Assembly (NCBI GenBank): GCA_937942105.1
Contig: CALDFS010000273.1
Coordinates: 1-5,626, forward strand
DNA length: 5,626 nt
Direction: 5' to 3'
From: an uncultured Ruminococcus sp.
GTDB lineage: Bacteria > Bacillota > Clostridia > Oscillospirales > Ruminococcaceae
A program made the translations under genes and the position numbers. The notes under the pieces are model-generated. The model saw only the letters and a list, made by a program, of their open reading frames with translations, searched no databases and was not told the origin of the DNA. This document shows, piece by piece, positions 5,520-5,626 of this stretch (position 1 is the stretch's first letter; every line of letters starts with the position of its first letter).

Positions 5520-5626
5520 TGTGCTGTTTGTTTGGAATACTTGATTACAACCATAGTCTTAGTAGAAGACAGATAAATCGGATATTGTCTGTTCTCTCAA
5601 CGGCTTGCGAAGCAAGAGGAACTGAT
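5519..5626 (+). CDS. class II glutamine amidotransferase, N-terminal 36 codons (cut by right edge)
   Basis: The product begins MCCLFGILDYNHSLSRRQ. Cys2, directly after the initiator Met, is the expected nucleophile of N-terminal-nucleophile (class II) glutamine amidotransferases, which release ammonia from glutamine; 'CxLFGxxDY' and 'LSTACEARGTD' fit this class. The ATG shares its A with the TAA of the amidoligase gene, and AGGAGG (5506-5511) lies 7 nt upstream, so the two genes are translationally coupled. Amidoligases and class II amidotransferases are known genomic partners (Iyer, Aravind and colleagues), the latter possibly supplying ammonia. With the amidoligase 5' end lost, its promoter is probably lost as well. 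The gene continues beyond the window. Confidence 0.85.
   Translation, partial: MCCLFGILDYNHSLSRRQINRILSVLSTACEARGTD

Noticed and set aside
1..5626. tRNA, rRNA, CRISPR array, insertion-sequence transposase
   Set aside because: No cloverleaf-like sequence, rRNA motif, regularly spaced repeat or transposase motif was seen on either strand.

Overview
The window looks like an accessory region from an AT-rich low-GC Gram-positive bacterium, most likely a gut Clostridia (Lachnospiraceae or Oscillospiraceae type). The grounds are strong AGGAGG-type ribosome binding sites, sigma-A style promoter hexamers, a TTG start behind a perfect Shine-Dalgarno, and protein families I associate with Firmicutes mobile elements. 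This is recognition by eye; nothing was searched.

Left to right. (1) Positions 1-72, minus strand: the first 24 codons of a small protein resembling the TIGR04076 family, running off the left edge. (2) 73-219: a short gap holding a possible 33-residue ORF and two overlapping perfect palindromes. (3) 220-3628, minus strand: a two-gene McrBC-type restriction operon. It has an McrB-like AAA+ motor (704 aa) with an atypical N-terminal region, overlapped by 26 nt by an McrC-like PD-(D/E)XK nuclease (439 aa). Its promoter (TTGAAA-17 bp-TATAAT) overlaps a perfect 10-bp inverted repeat that looks like an operator. (4) 3797-4482, minus strand: a mobilisation module. It has a compact 161-aa MobP-like HUH relaxase and a 56-aa TTG-initiated partner, closed by a strong hairpin terminator. 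Upstream of the relaxase (4510-4629) are nested hairpins and two TGTAAA/TTTACA dyads, candidates for oriT and relaxase operators. (5) 4695-4871, minus strand: the C-terminal remnant of a DUF3846-like protein. (6) About 4869-5519, plus strand: an amidoligase-family gene that has lost its 5' end, followed with a TAATG overlap by a class II glutamine amidotransferase that runs off the right edge.

The mobilisation genes and the restriction operon together read as a mobilisable element carrying a defence cargo. The relaxase would nick at oriT and move on another element's conjugation machinery, while the McrBC-like pair would cut modified or otherwise recognised foreign DNA. No integrase, type IV secretion gene or methyltransferase is visible.

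The most notable structure is the junction near 4866-4878. Two divergently oriented genes both lose their 5' ends there, which points to a deletion or rearrangement (or an assembly misjoin). The McrB N-terminal sensor region and the unassigned operator are the best candidates for undescribed biology.
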